Source: Selaginella tamariscina (Eukaryota > Streptophyta > Lycopodiopsida > Selaginellales > Selaginellaceae). Taken from it: 64,000 bases of DNA. This document shows positions 1 to 10,712 of the stretch, one piece after another (position 1 is the stretch's first letter; the number at the start of each line of letters is the position of its first letter). The DNA lies in NCBI GenBank assembly GCA_003024785.1, contig PUQB01000210.1:248001-312000 (forward strand), in the 5' to 3' direction. The notes under the pieces are model-generated. The model did no database searches, was not told where the DNA came from, and was given only the letters and a program-made list of their open reading frames with translations. Position numbers and translations under genes: made by a program.

Positions 1-1306
1 TAAATAAGGTAGTATATAGGAGTGAGGGTTCTTGGGTTCATGACTGAGCTCGTTACTCTTCTCCCGGTGCAAGCTCTAGCTTGTGTCGTCAAGGCACAAC
101 CCTCTGTTGTGCCGCCCTAACTTCCAGATGCCAGGGGTACGTCCCACCTTCGGGGTAGCCTACCCTTAACATTGGCGAATCCATGCCTCGGAGGTCTTGT
201 CGGAATGCACGTTCCAAGAGGGAGAGGTTAAGGCTTGTCTCCAGCCTCCTCCTCCACGTCAAGCTAAGAGCAACCCTCACAGCTAACCAGGGCACGTTCG
301 TGTCTTTGTCCAACTGTGGTTGTGGGTTCTTGATTGACAGGGTTTCCTTACCGAGTCTTGAGGGATAATTGAGGGGTTCTAGAGTTGGCATTTAGGAGCC
401 ACGTTTGTGGCACTTGGTGCAACTCTTGAATCTAAGGGCTATGGCATGATAGCCCACTGGGGAAGGCAGTGTCACATGGAGATGTGACACTGGGCTAAAC
501 GTCACATGGTACAACGCCTAAGGCACGCCCCTTTGGGGTTATGTCATGGGCTTGTTGCCAGGGGGGTTGGATACTCTAGCAAACAGACATGCTTGTGCTT
601 GCACTAGGGTGCTAAGCCTTAGGCATCCGCTCAAGGGAGGTTAGGTCTCATAACTAGGTGTGCTTTGGCACACTTGGCTAAGGGAGTGTTCTCCTTGGAA
701 TTCAAGGGTTGAACAACCTAAACATGTTAGCAGGAGCCCTTTCGTGAGACACTCGCAAGGTCATGTGCTTAGGGTTATCCCAAACCTAGCCTTAGGGAGT
801 TTGCTCAGCAGAACACTCGTGTCCGCCTACGGCGCACACTCGTGTCCTCACTAAGTACTAGCCCTAGGTCTAGGGTATAACTTGGCCACTCAAACCCTTA
901 GGGGTTAGTTGTGGTTCAGGGTACCCCTTGTCGCCCTAAAGGGGTTGTACTCCCGGATGAGGGTGATTCCTCAAGGGGTAAGTGACGATGCCTTAGCTCT
1001 GTCTAGGGGTATGTGTGGAACACACGTTTCCTTGATGGGGGTTAGGGCATGAGCCTGTCTAGGTCTTCTAGGGCAAGACCCTAAGTCAACTAGGGTTATC
1101 CCTCAAGGGTTTTGGGGGTAGACACTCTAGGGAGACTTAGGCTAAACCCTAAGTCTCCTATCCACTTGGGCATTAGAGTCTAACCTTAGGGGTCGTTGGG
1201 GTTGTTCTGGGAAACTTAGCGTTGCTCACATAGGGTGATGACGCCGAATGGCCACCTGGCAGCCACGTGTTGCCACGTGTTGGCCCTTTGGGTTAAAACT
1301 CTGATA
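1..1306 (+). mobile_element. 5' LTR (partial) of outer LTR retrotransposon
   Basis: This stretch matches 11,117-12,420 almost base for base as a direct repeat. By eye I count six transitions and five small indels, several of the indels in G runs. It is followed at once by a tRNA-Met-type primer binding site, so it is the 5' LTR. Its first 400 or so bases lie upstream of the window, judging from the full 3' copy that starts at 10,713. It ends in CTGATA where the 3' copy ends in CTGACA. The short reading frames inside it are not coding. Confidence 0.93.
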
Positions 1307-3342
1307 ATTGGTATCGGAGCCTATTCTCTGCGGTCAGTAGGACTACCTAAAGTGTAGTGTATTTTAGGATTTAGTTAGTTCTAAATTCTTGAAGTACTCT
1401 ATCACTTTTGGTTAACGTCTGAATTCTGCGTGAGAGTTGATCCTGAGATCTATAACTCTTCAAAGAACATCTACTTAATAAGTGGGTGTGGGTTATGGAC
1501 TCCAATGTCGAAGGTAGCACTCGAAAGGCAACTTCCAAGCTGCATGCCAGGTTACGTTTTCTCTAGGTTACTTGCCTTAAGGTTGTCCAGGTTACTTTAC
1601 CATATACTTCCACAAGACGTGGCGTGTTAGTTTGTTCTGGCTTACAAACTAAGTCTTGGAAGTGGATCATGTGATATGCTAAGCTTACCCATTATTGAAA
1701 ATTTTTCTTTTTCTTTAAGGTGTTTGAATTTGGGATAACACATGATTTGGAAACAAACAGTGTCCTTTGAGTTTTGGCTTATGTCAAGATTCAATATCGG
1801 ATCCAACTGTAGTGTTCAAACGGGGAAAGACTTATGTTCAAATGTGCGTCTTTGACTTCGGGAGAATGGGCATATTCAAACATAAGAGTGAACACTACAT
1901 TCTGACAGAAGTTGTAAAATAAGCTCTCATTATAGTGCGTGTTTTCCAGAGTGTAACTCCAGAAGCAGACTATGGTGATGAACCTATAATACAACAGAAA
2001 GTCAATATTAACATATGATAAATATGTTAAGCAATGGGTTTGAAGATCCAACGTAGTCAAAGTATTGTCTGATGTTCGCAATATTTTGATGACGCTAGCT
2101 GCAAGTAACATTAGGTGGAATTGTTTACTAAATTCAAGTCCCTTAATTTGAACAAAGTATAACATGAAACTTTAGTTAGTTGTAAGCGCGCACTCTGTAT
2201 TCAAGTTAGCTAGCTCGACTAACTTGAATATGAAATTGTCTCATATGGAATCATGAAAGAGACTTGGGATAATAGCTTGAGGGTTTCAGGTTTCTTATCG
2301 ATACAGTTTTAGGATAGATGGCATGATCTATCAGAAAGAGTAATGTTGGAAACATACGTTTACATTTTTAGTTTACTGAGTAATGAAGAACTTGCATAGT
2401 GAAGGCGTTCGGCGCACACTTGTGCATTTTTATTGTTAACTCTTTAATCTTGGAAACTGTAACGTTGTTTGCAATGTGGAGAGAAGTTCTTGAACAAGGG
2501 TGATTCCTTAGTTAAGAAGAGCATGATTTGGGATTCTTCACTTTGTTTATCGATTAAGTAAGGAAACTTGTTAAGTTTGATAACTTATGTTGAGAATTAC
2601 CAATGAGCTAGTAATAGTTGGATTTCCATTAGAGGTTTAAGTGCATGTACCTCCTCAAAGAGTCGGTGTTCGATGAGAATTGAAAGTTGATATTGATTTT
2701 CAATATCAATTTTATTTTAGAGTCGAATACGATTATTCAAAAGACGGTTTCTTGACTCTACATCATGGTCGCAAATGTGGGCACTTAAAGAACAAATAAA
2801 GTATGTATCTTCAATTTTTTGGAATATTGAAAAATATAACTATTCTTGACTCAAGGTTCGATTGTATTTCTTGGGTTAGTTGTTAGTTCTATCTCAAGGT
2901 TTGATGGTGTTCCTTGAGTTAGTTCAATATTCTTAAAAGTGAAGTAGCGGGATTAGCTCAAGAAGATGGTGTCCCTTCTTGATGATTGTAGTTCAAGGTT
3001 CGTCAAATATCCGATTCGACAATATGAGGTCTCCTATCACCTCATCTGTTGAGATATTTATATTCTAAACTTTGACAGAACTTGTGACAATCTTTTCAAG
3101 ATTAGTTATAAATGACTTGTCAAAGTATGGTATGATATCTTTTCAATATTGAGTTTGGAGCGCTCAATATCAAACTTGATTATGATCACATGAAGTGGCC
3201 GTAATCATATAAAATAAAGACTCAAGTGGATTTGAGTCTGACATTTTGGTAAGGCACTACCTTAGTGTTATAACTTGAAACGTGTTTTCAAGTTAGTTGA
3301 GAAATGAGACATTTCTGAATACATTGCTTGAGGGGCAATGTG
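1307..3342 (+). mobile_element. Internal region (5' part) of outer LTR element, non-coding
   Basis: This two-kilobase internal region holds no gag, protease, reverse transcriptase or integrase frame. The longest frames are about 60 to 125 codons and match nothing I recognise. Between about 2,850 and 3,030 there are loosely repeated phrases of the type 'tcaaggttYgat...cttgrgttagtt'. The region continues at 9,573 after the nested insertion. A coding-poor element with long LTRs fits the non-autonomous LARD type (large retrotransposon derivative). Confidence 0.75.
1309..1321 (+). promoter_or_regulatory. Primer binding site, initiator tRNA-Met type
   Basis: TGGTATCGGAGCC begins two bases after the 5' LTR end. 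It differs at one position from the usual plant primer binding site TGGTATCAGAGCC. It fixes the orientation of the outer element as plus. Confidence 0.85.
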
Positions 3343-3926
3343 TGTCAAGCCACGATCCAAGAACCAGGAAGCAAGTAGGATTCCAGGGACAGGAAGGCTT
3401 GACTCAGGAACAGGACGGATCCAGGATCAGGATAGGATCCGGGAGCAAGATAGCAGAATAGGAACTGGGACCTCAGGAATCAAAAGTAGGACAGGATTCA
3501 GGAGCGAGACAAGAATAGGACAGGATTCAGGAGCAAGACAGGAACCGGATAGGATCCAGGAGACATGAACAAAACAAGAGCAGGAGGCAAGGAGGCAAGA
3601 CAAGAACAAGACAAGAACAAGAATGATCGTAGAAAGACTGGTGTTGATAGTAACTGATTGTACAACAATTAGGTCGGAGCTTTTATGCTCACAACTCCAA
3701 GCTAATCTAGTCATGAGTCTAATCTAGTCATGAGCTAAGAATAGTGTCCCTTATCCTCTAGGCATATCCTGTAGCATATCCTATAGGCATATCCTATAGG
3801 AATATCCTATAGGTATATCCTGTAGGAATATCCTGCAGGCATATCCTGTAACCCGTATCCTGTATCCGAAATCCTGCATCCTGTATCCTGTATCCGGAAT
3901 CCTGTATCCTGTATCGGGTTGTGACA
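3343..3926 (-). repeat. 3' LTR of nested chromovirus
   Basis: 584 bases, paired with 9,000-9,567. The part from about 3,765 to 3,915 is a string of short tandem units built on ATATCCTRTAGG and CCTGTATCC. Relative to the 5' LTR I count about nine substitutions and six indels, one of them about 13 bases in the polyA/G-rich part. Confidence 0.93.
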
Positions 3927-3941
3927 GCACCTCCTCCCTAA
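3927..3941 (-). promoter_or_regulatory. Polypurine tract of nested chromovirus
   Basis: On the minus strand, a purine-rich run AGGGAGGAGG lies a few bases before the 3' LTR start (TGTCACAAC). This is the position and composition expected of the plus-strand primer. Confidence 0.75.
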
Positions 3942-5480
3942 GGACGAGTTCCACGAGTCTTAGGACCTGGTTTAGCAGGATAATGCCGATGGAAGGCAGC
4001 AACTTTGGAAGAAGCATGGAGTAAGTTGGATGCAGGTTCCCAAGTGCGATCGGTAGGCAAATAACCTTTCCAATCCACCAAGTATTGAAGTTGGCGGCGA
4101 TGAAGACGAGAATCAAGGATGGCTGCAACTTCGTACTCAGGTTCACCAGCAATGACCACAGGAGGGGGAGGAGAAGAAGCACGACCAGGAAGAGAAGAAG
4201 GATGATACGGCTCCAACAAGGAGGTGTGAAACACAGGATGAAGTTTCACCGTGGATGGTAACTCGAGTCGGAAAGCTACAGGATTTACCTCCGCCACGAT
4301 CCTGTAAGGGCCCAATCGTTGAAAATCCAACTTAGAAGAAGGCCTGTTGGTGCGAATGTGTCGACGAAGAAGCCACACGAGATCACCAATCTTGTATGCA
4401 GGTGCCGGTTGACGGTGAGCATCAGCATGATGCTTGTAGTTCCTGTGCCTGCTGAAGATGAACCTGGAGATCATCCTGTACCTGCGAAGATGCTGAAGAC
4501 GATCCTGTACTGCAGGAGCGGAAGAAGGAGAAGCAGGAGGAGCAAAGTCAAAACGTGGATGGTGGCCTGTAAGAGCAAAGAAAGGTGTCTGGCCTGTAGA
4601 TGCGTGAATGGAGTTGTTGTAGGCAAACTCCGCCATAGGAAGAAGGTCCAACCAGTTATCCTGTTGGTAACTGATGAAGCAACGAAGATATTGCTCCAAG
4701 GTCTGAATTGTGCGTTCTGACTGCCCATCAGTTTGCGGGTGATATCCTGAAGAAAGATCCGCTTTAACCTGTAGACTCCGAAGAAGCTCTCGCCAAAACT
4801 TGGACATGAATTGTGGACCTCGATCGGAAACAATGCTCTCAGGAAGACCATGATGTCGGAACACCTCACGGATCACCAACTCGGCAGTTGTCTGACCTGT
4901 AGCTGTCTTGTTGCAGGGTAGGAAATGAGCCTGCTTGGTGAAACGGTCAACCACCACAAGAACTGCATCGAATCCACGAGAAGGAGGAAGATCTGTGAGG
5001 AAATCCATAGAAATGGATCTCCAAGGAGCAGAAGGAACAGGAAGAGGACGAAGAAGACCAGAGGGTGCATGACGAGGCATCTTCGACCTGTTGCAGGTGT
5101 CACAACTCCGTACAAACCTTTCCACAAAACCCGCAACCCAGGCCACCAATAGTTGCGAGTCACCAACTCAACTGTCTTGGCCACACCAAAATGTCCTGTA
5201 GCCGGGGTATCATGACAATCCTGTACCACACGAGTCCTGCAAACACCAACAGGAACGTACAGGAGACCTTCCCGGTACAGGAGTCCATCCTGTATGGTGA
5301 ACAGGTTGTAGTCTGGACGGGAACTGGAGGAAGAGGAACTTGCAACGTCAGGATGAATGTGTGAGAACACATTCTTTGCCAAGTCGTCTGTAGCCAACTG
5401 CGAACGGACGTCCTGTAGGAGTGTTGAATTTTGGAGCCTGATGAACCTGCAGTGCCGCAAGCCGGAATCGATCAGGACCC
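3938..5480 (-). pseudogene. Integrase with C-terminal chromodomain (chromovirus pol 3' part)
   Basis: Integrase inserts the element cDNA into host chromatin. The HHCC zinc-binding module is split over two frames: a HDTPATGHFGVAKT segment near 5,230 and a CDTCNRSK segment near 5,110. The catalytic core follows with SMDFLTDLP, a SDRGPQF motif and a downstream TDGQSERT segment carrying the third acidic residue. The last 60 or so residues form a chromodomain with EYEVAAILDSR, YLVDWKGY and TWEPASNL, which keep the three aromatic cage positions. A chromodomain of this kind usually targets integration to methylated histone. Frame breaks lie near 5,480 and 5,150. The frame stops at 3,938, beside the polypurine tract. 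Confidence 0.9.
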
Positions 5481-7137
5481 AACAACACTTGCCTTTGACA
5501 GTCAAATGCAGGATCGCCCGGGCTTGGTGCAAGGTAAGAGCGCCTAGACAATGCGTCCGCCTTGCCATTCCGAAAACCGGGCCTGTAGACGATGACGAAG
5601 TCAAAACGTGATAGGAACTCCGCCCACCTAGCCTGTCGCCGACTGAGAACTCGAGCCGTTTGAAAGTACTCCAGGTTCTTGTGATCCGTAAGAACTTGTA
5701 CAGGATGTGCAGCACCTTCCAGGAAATGCCGCCACTCCTCAAACGAATCCACAATGGCCTTGAGTTCCTTGTCATGAATCTCGTAATTGATCTCCGCCGA
5801 CAGGAACTTACGAGAGTGAAAAGCTACAGGATGAAGCAACTTGTCCTCTCCAACTTGCGATAGGACGGATCCTACTGCAAAATCCGAGGCATCTGCTTCA
5901 ACGAAGAAAGGACGAGAAGGATCAGGATGTGCTAAAATCGGAGCTGTCGTGAAGGTGTCCTTGAGTGTTGTGAATGCATGTTCCGCCTTGTCGGACCAAG
6001 AGAAAACCTCTGTGCGCTTGGTGAGTTCCGTGAGTGGAAGTACACGCTTGGAGAAGTCCTGTATGAACCGCCTGTAGAAGTTTGCAAAGCCAAGGAAACA
6101 TTGTACATCTCGTACAGACTTGGGCCTCTCCCACTCCACGATGGTCTTCACCTTGTGCATGTCCATGGAAACGCCAGCAGGAGAGACGATGTAGCCCAAG
6201 AACTCCACAGAATCCCTATCGAAAAAACTTCTCCAACTTCGCATACAGGCCATGCTCGCGAAGCCGCTGTAGAACCAATCGTACATGCTTGTCATGTGCC
6301 GCCTGGTCCTTGGAGAAAATCAAAATGTCGTCGAGGTAGATCACCACAAACTGGTCCAAGAAGTCACGAAAGATGTCGTTCACCATGTGTTGGAACACGG
6401 CTGGGGCATTGGTAAGGCCGAAAGGCATTACCGTGTACTCGAAGTGTCCATACCTTGTACGAAAGCAGTCTTCCACTCATCGCCGGACGAATCCGTACAA
6501 GGTTGTAGGCCCCTCGTAAGTCGATCTTCGTGAACACCTTTGCTCCTCGCAGCCGATCGAGAAGTTCCGGGATCAATGGCAACGGGTACCGATTCCGAAT
6601 GGTAACTTGATTCAAACCCCTGTAGTCCACAACCAAACGTAAGCTCCCATCCTTCTTCTTGACAAAGAAGATAGGCGCTCCTGCAGGGGACTTTGAGTGA
6701 CGAATGAAGCCGGATGCCAAGTTGTCCTCGATGTACTGGCGAAGAACCTCCAACTCTGTGGGTGACAATGCGTAAATCGGTCCGAACGGTGGAGTCTTTC
6801 CTTCTGCAAGATCAATAGGACAGTCGTAGGACCTGTGAACAGGAAGAACTGTAGCCTTGTGCTTGTCAAAAACGTCCTTAAAGTCGTGGTACTTGGATGG
6901 TAGAGAAGAAGGAGGAGAAGGAGAAGGAGTAGGCGAAGGAGATTGAAAAACAGGAGAGTCAGACACAGGAAAGGTAGAAGAGGACGTAGGAGTTACTTGA
7001 AAGGCAAAAAGGTGGAAAGGAGCAGGATCAGTGGTAAGTTCATGCATGGTAGTGGTAAGAACTCGGAGAGGAGCAGGAGGGAGTTGTGACTGAAAAAGAG
7101 GAAGGATCTTGGGGGGTGGAACAGAGGAGAGTAACAA
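5480..7137 (-). pseudogene. Reverse transcriptase and RNase H (chromovirus pol)
   Basis: This is the polymerase part of the nested element, which copies element RNA to DNA. Reading downward from 7,137, a serine/proline-rich linker precedes the reverse transcriptase fingers ([28 protein letters not shown]), the [12 protein letters not shown] segment and the catalytic box [11 protein letters not shown] near 6,330. The thumb/connection carries FLGYIVSPAGVSMD. RNase H shows VEADASDFAVGSVLSQ, a middle HDKELKAIV segment and DHKNLEYF. The reading frame shifts near 6,450 and near 6,240, so this copy cannot make one polyprotein. Residues at the catalytic centres look intact, which suggests recent decay or sequence error rather than ancient loss. 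Confidence 0.92.
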
Positions 7138-7435
7138 AAGGAGGCAGGATTGGGAGAAACCTGTGTGGATGTTGACGAGTGTACAGGATTGGAAGAATCC
7201 TGTACAGAAGTCCGTGGTTGCACAGGAGTGAGAGCCTGTGAGTGTGCTGACGAACCAACAGGAGGTGGATCCTGTTGAGGAGGAACCTTCGACACTGATA
7301 CAGGATTGGAAGAACCCTGTACAGGAATCCGCAAACTTACAGGAGTGGAGAGAACCTGCGGATGTGCTGAGGAACTGACATGAGGTGAATCCTGTCGAGG
7401 AAGAGTCTTCAACACTGGTACAGGAACAGGCACGG

Positions 7436-7918
7436 TCAATCCTGTAGCTTGTACTGCCTCAGACACCAAGGATGTATCCTGCACGCAGGAAGGTACAGGA
7501 TTGATCCTGGCTGCTGGAGAGGAAACGTGAGCGTCCTAGACCTCCAGTCGATCTGCGGATTTGCAACAACGAACCATGGCATGCCAAAAATGATGGGAGT
7601 CGACCGAGTCTTGATCAAGTTGAAGGAAATCGAACAGTTGAATGCACCATGACTGCAAGAGAGAGGTGTGGTAGCGTGGGTAACTGCGCCAGAAGCAATC
7701 AAACGACCATCGGCCACCTCTACAGGAACTGCACGCTTCAACTTCACCACCGGAATGCCATGCTGAGCTGCAAAAGTGTCATCCATGAAACATGCATTTG
7801 CACCAGTGTCTAACAGGGCAAACTCCTTGAGCTCTCGATTATTGAGGCGAATGTGTACAGGAAACTTGAGTGATGGAATGGTATGAGCAGCACCAATGGA
7901 GCCTGCACCTACGTCCAA
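7436..7918 (-). pseudogene. Retroviral-type aspartic protease domain of chromovirus
   Basis: The frame contains the protease active site ALLDTGANACF near 7,810, a flap region and the IIFGMPW segment typical of Ty3/gypsy proteases. It lies in a different frame from gag upstream and from the reverse transcriptase downstream. Between 7,040 and 7,440 the product is a low-complexity Ser/Pro/Val linker built from repeated phrases containing QDSSNP and PVSL. Confidence 0.85.
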
Positions 7919-8902
7919 CTTCGCGGCTCCTAGACGAAGTGGACATTGAAGTTTTCCGACTGAACTTCAGCTTCGGCTTCACGCGTCTTGAACTTCTGGC
8001 TTTATTAGGACATTCCGCCACCTTGTGTCCTGCTGCACCACAATACAAGCATAGGTTCTCACCCCGACGACGTTGCTTCTCAGCAGTTGAAAGTGGGCCA
8101 CGCTTGGATTTGTTAACCTCCATAGGAACTGCTCCAGAAGGTGTCGTAGGAACATGTGCTACGGCTACAGGATTGGTTGGCAGGAACTGCTGACGGAATT
8201 TTTCCTGACGGCGCTCGAACAAACGGTTGTCGCAGCGAACGGCCTGTTGCATGATCTCCGCTAACGTTTGAGCATCCGGTAACGTAAGGAGAAGGTCCTT
8301 CACGTCCCTCAGCCCAAAACGGAAATGTTCGATCAATGCAGTCTCGTCCCATGGAATGTTCGTGCACAATTGCTGGAATTCGGATGCATAAACGGAAGCT
8401 GGTCTGGATCCTTGTGTGAGCCTCGTAACTTTGTGCATGCAGAACGGTACTTATCAGGATCTCCAAAGCAGGCTTCAAAGGCAGCCACGAAACCTTCAAA
8501 GTCTTCCATCAATGGGTCGTCACGCTCCAGCAAGGGAGCAACCCAAGCTCGTGGAGATCCACTTAGTAAGGATGCCAAAAGGCCAACCTTTTGTGCATCC
8601 GTCGAGTAGCGGCGTGGTTGCATGCGGATCAAGAGCCGGATCTGATTCAAGAAACCTTGGAAATCGGCACGGTTGCCACTGAACTTCTCTGGCATGCTGA
8701 TCTTCGGCTCCGGAGAAAAGTTCGATGAAGAAGGAACCACCGATGCCTGAGAGAGAGCCTGCGCAGCAGCCTTGGAGGATGCATCAGCAGCTGCATGTGC
8801 CGCATGGGTGGAGCCTTGCAGATCGGTGACCACTTGGCGCAAAGTGGCCAGCTCATGAAGCAACATTTGGTGCTCGCGTTGAAAGTGCTCAAAATCAGCC
8901 AT
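7839..8902 (-). pseudogene. Gag polyprotein with zinc knuckle (chromovirus)
   Basis: The start codon at 8,902 lies about 100 bases inside the 5' LTR. The N-terminal part is helical with a coiled-coil look (MADFEHFQREHQ...), followed by a typical capsid segment with PEKFSGNR and the GSPRAWV...F..F...FGDPD pattern. The nucleocapsid carries one CCHC zinc knuckle, CLYCGAAGHKVAEC, near 8,040. A frame break near 8,435 separates the two halves. Gag would form the virus-like particle that packages element RNA. No envelope-like frame is present. Confidence 0.9.
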
Positions 8903-8984
8903 GATCTATGAAAGAAAGAAAGGAGAAAAACGAAGGAAAAGAATCAAGGAAAAAAAAGTAGCTGGAAACGAAGAGCTATGAAAG

Positions 8985-8997
8985 CAGTTACTATCAA
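8985..8997 (-). promoter_or_regulatory. Putative self-priming primer binding site
   Basis: Read on the minus strand, TTGATAGTAACTG starts three bases after the 5' LTR end. It does not begin with TGG and matches no common tRNA 3' end. It is a perfect 13-base complement of the segment at 9,285-9,297 inside the 5' LTR, at the predicted transcript start. This is the arrangement of Tf1-type self-priming elements. Confidence 0.75.
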
Positions 8998-8999
8998 AC

Positions 9000-9567
9000 T
9001 GTCAAGCCACGATCCAGGAACCAGGAAGCAGTAGGATTCCAGGGACAGGAAGGCTTGACTCAGGAACAGGACGGATCCAGGATCAGGATAGGATCCGGGA
9101 GCAAGATAGCAGAATAGGAACTGGACCTCAGGAATCAAGTAGGATAGGATTCAGGAGTGAGACAAGAACAGGACAGGATTCAGGAGCAAGACAGGAACCG
9201 GATAGGATCCAGGAGAGACAGGAACAAAACAAGAGCAGAGGCAAGGAGAAGACAAGAACAAGAATGATCGTAGAAAGACTGGTGTTGATAGTAACTGATT
9301 GTACAACAATTAGGTCGGAGCTTTTATGCTCACAACTCCAAGCTAATCTAGTCATGAGTCTAATCTAGTCATGAGCTAAGAATAGTGTCCCTTATCCTCT
9401 AGGCATATCCTGTAGCATATCCTATAGGCATATCCTATAGGAATATCCTATAGGTATATCCTGTAGGAATATCCTGTAGGCATATCCTGTAACCCGTATC
9501 CTGTATCCGAAATCCTGCATCCTGTATCCTGTATCCGAAATCCTGTATCCTGTATCATGTTGTGACA
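9000..9567 (-). repeat. 5' LTR of nested chromovirus
   Basis: 568 bases, with the same ends as the left copy. Its promoter region on the minus strand contains a TATA-like ATAAAAG at 9,321-9,327 and an initiator-like TCAGTTACT about 30 bases downstream. Upstream of the TATA box lies the short-unit CCTGTA/ATATCC tandem array. Confidence 0.93.
9285..9327 (-). promoter_or_regulatory. LTR core promoter and predicted self-primer at transcript start
   Basis: The minus strand shows ATAAAAG (9,327 to 9,321) and, about 30 bases further on, TCAGTTACTATCAA, whose last 13 bases (9,297 to 9,285) complement the primer binding site. With transcription starting at the C or A of TCAG, the mRNA would begin with the self-primer. 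That is the geometry known for Tf1. Confidence 0.65.
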
Positions 9568-9572
9568 ATGTG

Positions 9573-10712
9573 ATACTTTCTGGATTGCTAGGTGTCTAGA
9601 GTGAATAATGTATCTTAGTTCAATGTACTAAACTAGATATTTTATTCATGTTTGGGGAGATCTATTGAATTATAAGGTATGACTAAAACATGAAGTTGAT
9701 ATAACACTTCAGTGTTATGATAACATTTATGTGGAGATTGATAGCTTACTAAATTAAATAGATAAACCAAACACTAGTTCATGATTCCTCTTAGTCTCTG
9801 AACAAGATCCTCAGAATACTGTCATAACATTATATGTCCATCTCAAAATTGAAGTTCGGTTCATATAAACTAAGACCATATTTATAATGTAGTTGTAGCA
9901 TTTTGATAGATTGATATGATTGTAAGTTTATATTCGCTAGTATAACAACTAGTTGATAAACTTAGATTTGAATTAGTATTACGAATTCAGAGAGACTCTT
10001 ATCGTGGAAACTCTTATCAGGCCAGATTGATATGTTTACAAAGAACAGGGTTTTACGAATTGTACTCTTGTATCGGAAAAGAGCTTGATTCCGAAAAAAG
10101 TCTCATACTTAGTCTGGCGTAACTATATACTAATGAGAGATAGGTATAGTAGCAGACCCTTATGAAAAGGGGTAATGAGAAACACCGAGGGATGCAGAGA
10201 TGTAAGCTATAATATCCTAACATGTGGGACCATTGGAAAATCAAAAGAAATGCGAAGGTGTTTGGTCAAGCATTTGAGAAGTGCTTGTTGTATGTTAGAC
10301 GATAAAGGTCGTCAACAGCATTTAATATTAAGGAATAAAGCAAGTCTTTATTTCTTGTTAACCAAGGGGCCGGCAACAACACTAACTAGAGGCCTCCAAT
10401 ATAAATTTTAGTTAAGTAAAGAAATTAACCAGTGTTGTGTGCGTCGGGTGACAGACTTTGCAGACGTGCAAAAGGTCTCCAAGTGACTTCATGTCGCAGG
10501 TGGTGCCTCCGGCAGCTGGGTTTACGACTCAGTGAATGACGGTTCTGAAGTACTTGGTTTCGCGTAATGCAAGGGGGGTAATAAAACTTATGTGAACTTT
10601 TGGCTGACTCCGCATAGAGTGATATGTTAGTTTTGGTTAATTTTTTCTAACATTATCTAGTCTTGGAGTTGGACGTCAACGAGGACGTTGACATTTTCAA
10701 AGGCGGGGAGTG
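9573..10712 (+). mobile_element. Internal region (3' part) of outer LTR element with gypsy pol tail
   Basis: This is the continuation of the outer element after the nested insertion. Most of it has no frame. The last 50 or so bases keep a short coding trace reading LDVNEDVDIFKGGEC (from about 10,668), which resembles the C-terminal end of plant Ty3/gypsy polyproteins. A polypurine tract (AAAGGCGGGGAG, about 10,698-10,710) precedes the 3' LTR. The element therefore descends from a gypsy element that lost nearly all of gag-pol. Confidence 0.7.

Larger units (their letters stand above)
3343..9567 (-). mobile_element. Nested Ty3/gypsy chromovirus, complete but with broken frames
   Basis: Two long direct repeats starting TGTCAAGC and ending TTGTGACA flank a reverse-strand gag-pol. 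The insertion is bounded by a perfect 5-bp target duplication, ATGTG (3,338-3,342 and 9,568-9,572). The order read on the minus strand is 5' LTR, primer site, gag with zinc knuckle, protease, reverse transcriptase, RNase H, integrase, chromodomain, polypurine tract and 3' LTR. Several single-base frame breaks mean no single polyprotein frame survives. Domain order plus a C-terminal chromodomain places it in the chromovirus branch of Ty3/gypsy; the self-priming signal suggests the Tf1/sushi side (inference). Confidence 0.95.

Noticed and set aside
89..1630. Open frames of 60-100 codons in the 1-1,630 region, repeated at 11,205-11,971
   Set aside because: Most are in the LTR of the outer element and occur identically in both LTRs; they have no domain or codon signal.
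3765..3930. CRISPR-like array of short repeats
   Set aside because: The units are contiguous, degenerate 9-12 base tandems inside an LTR of a eukaryotic retrotransposon, with no unique spacers.
4319..6533. Plus-strand open frames across the chromovirus
   Set aside because: They are antisense shadows of the well-supported gag-pol on the minus strand.
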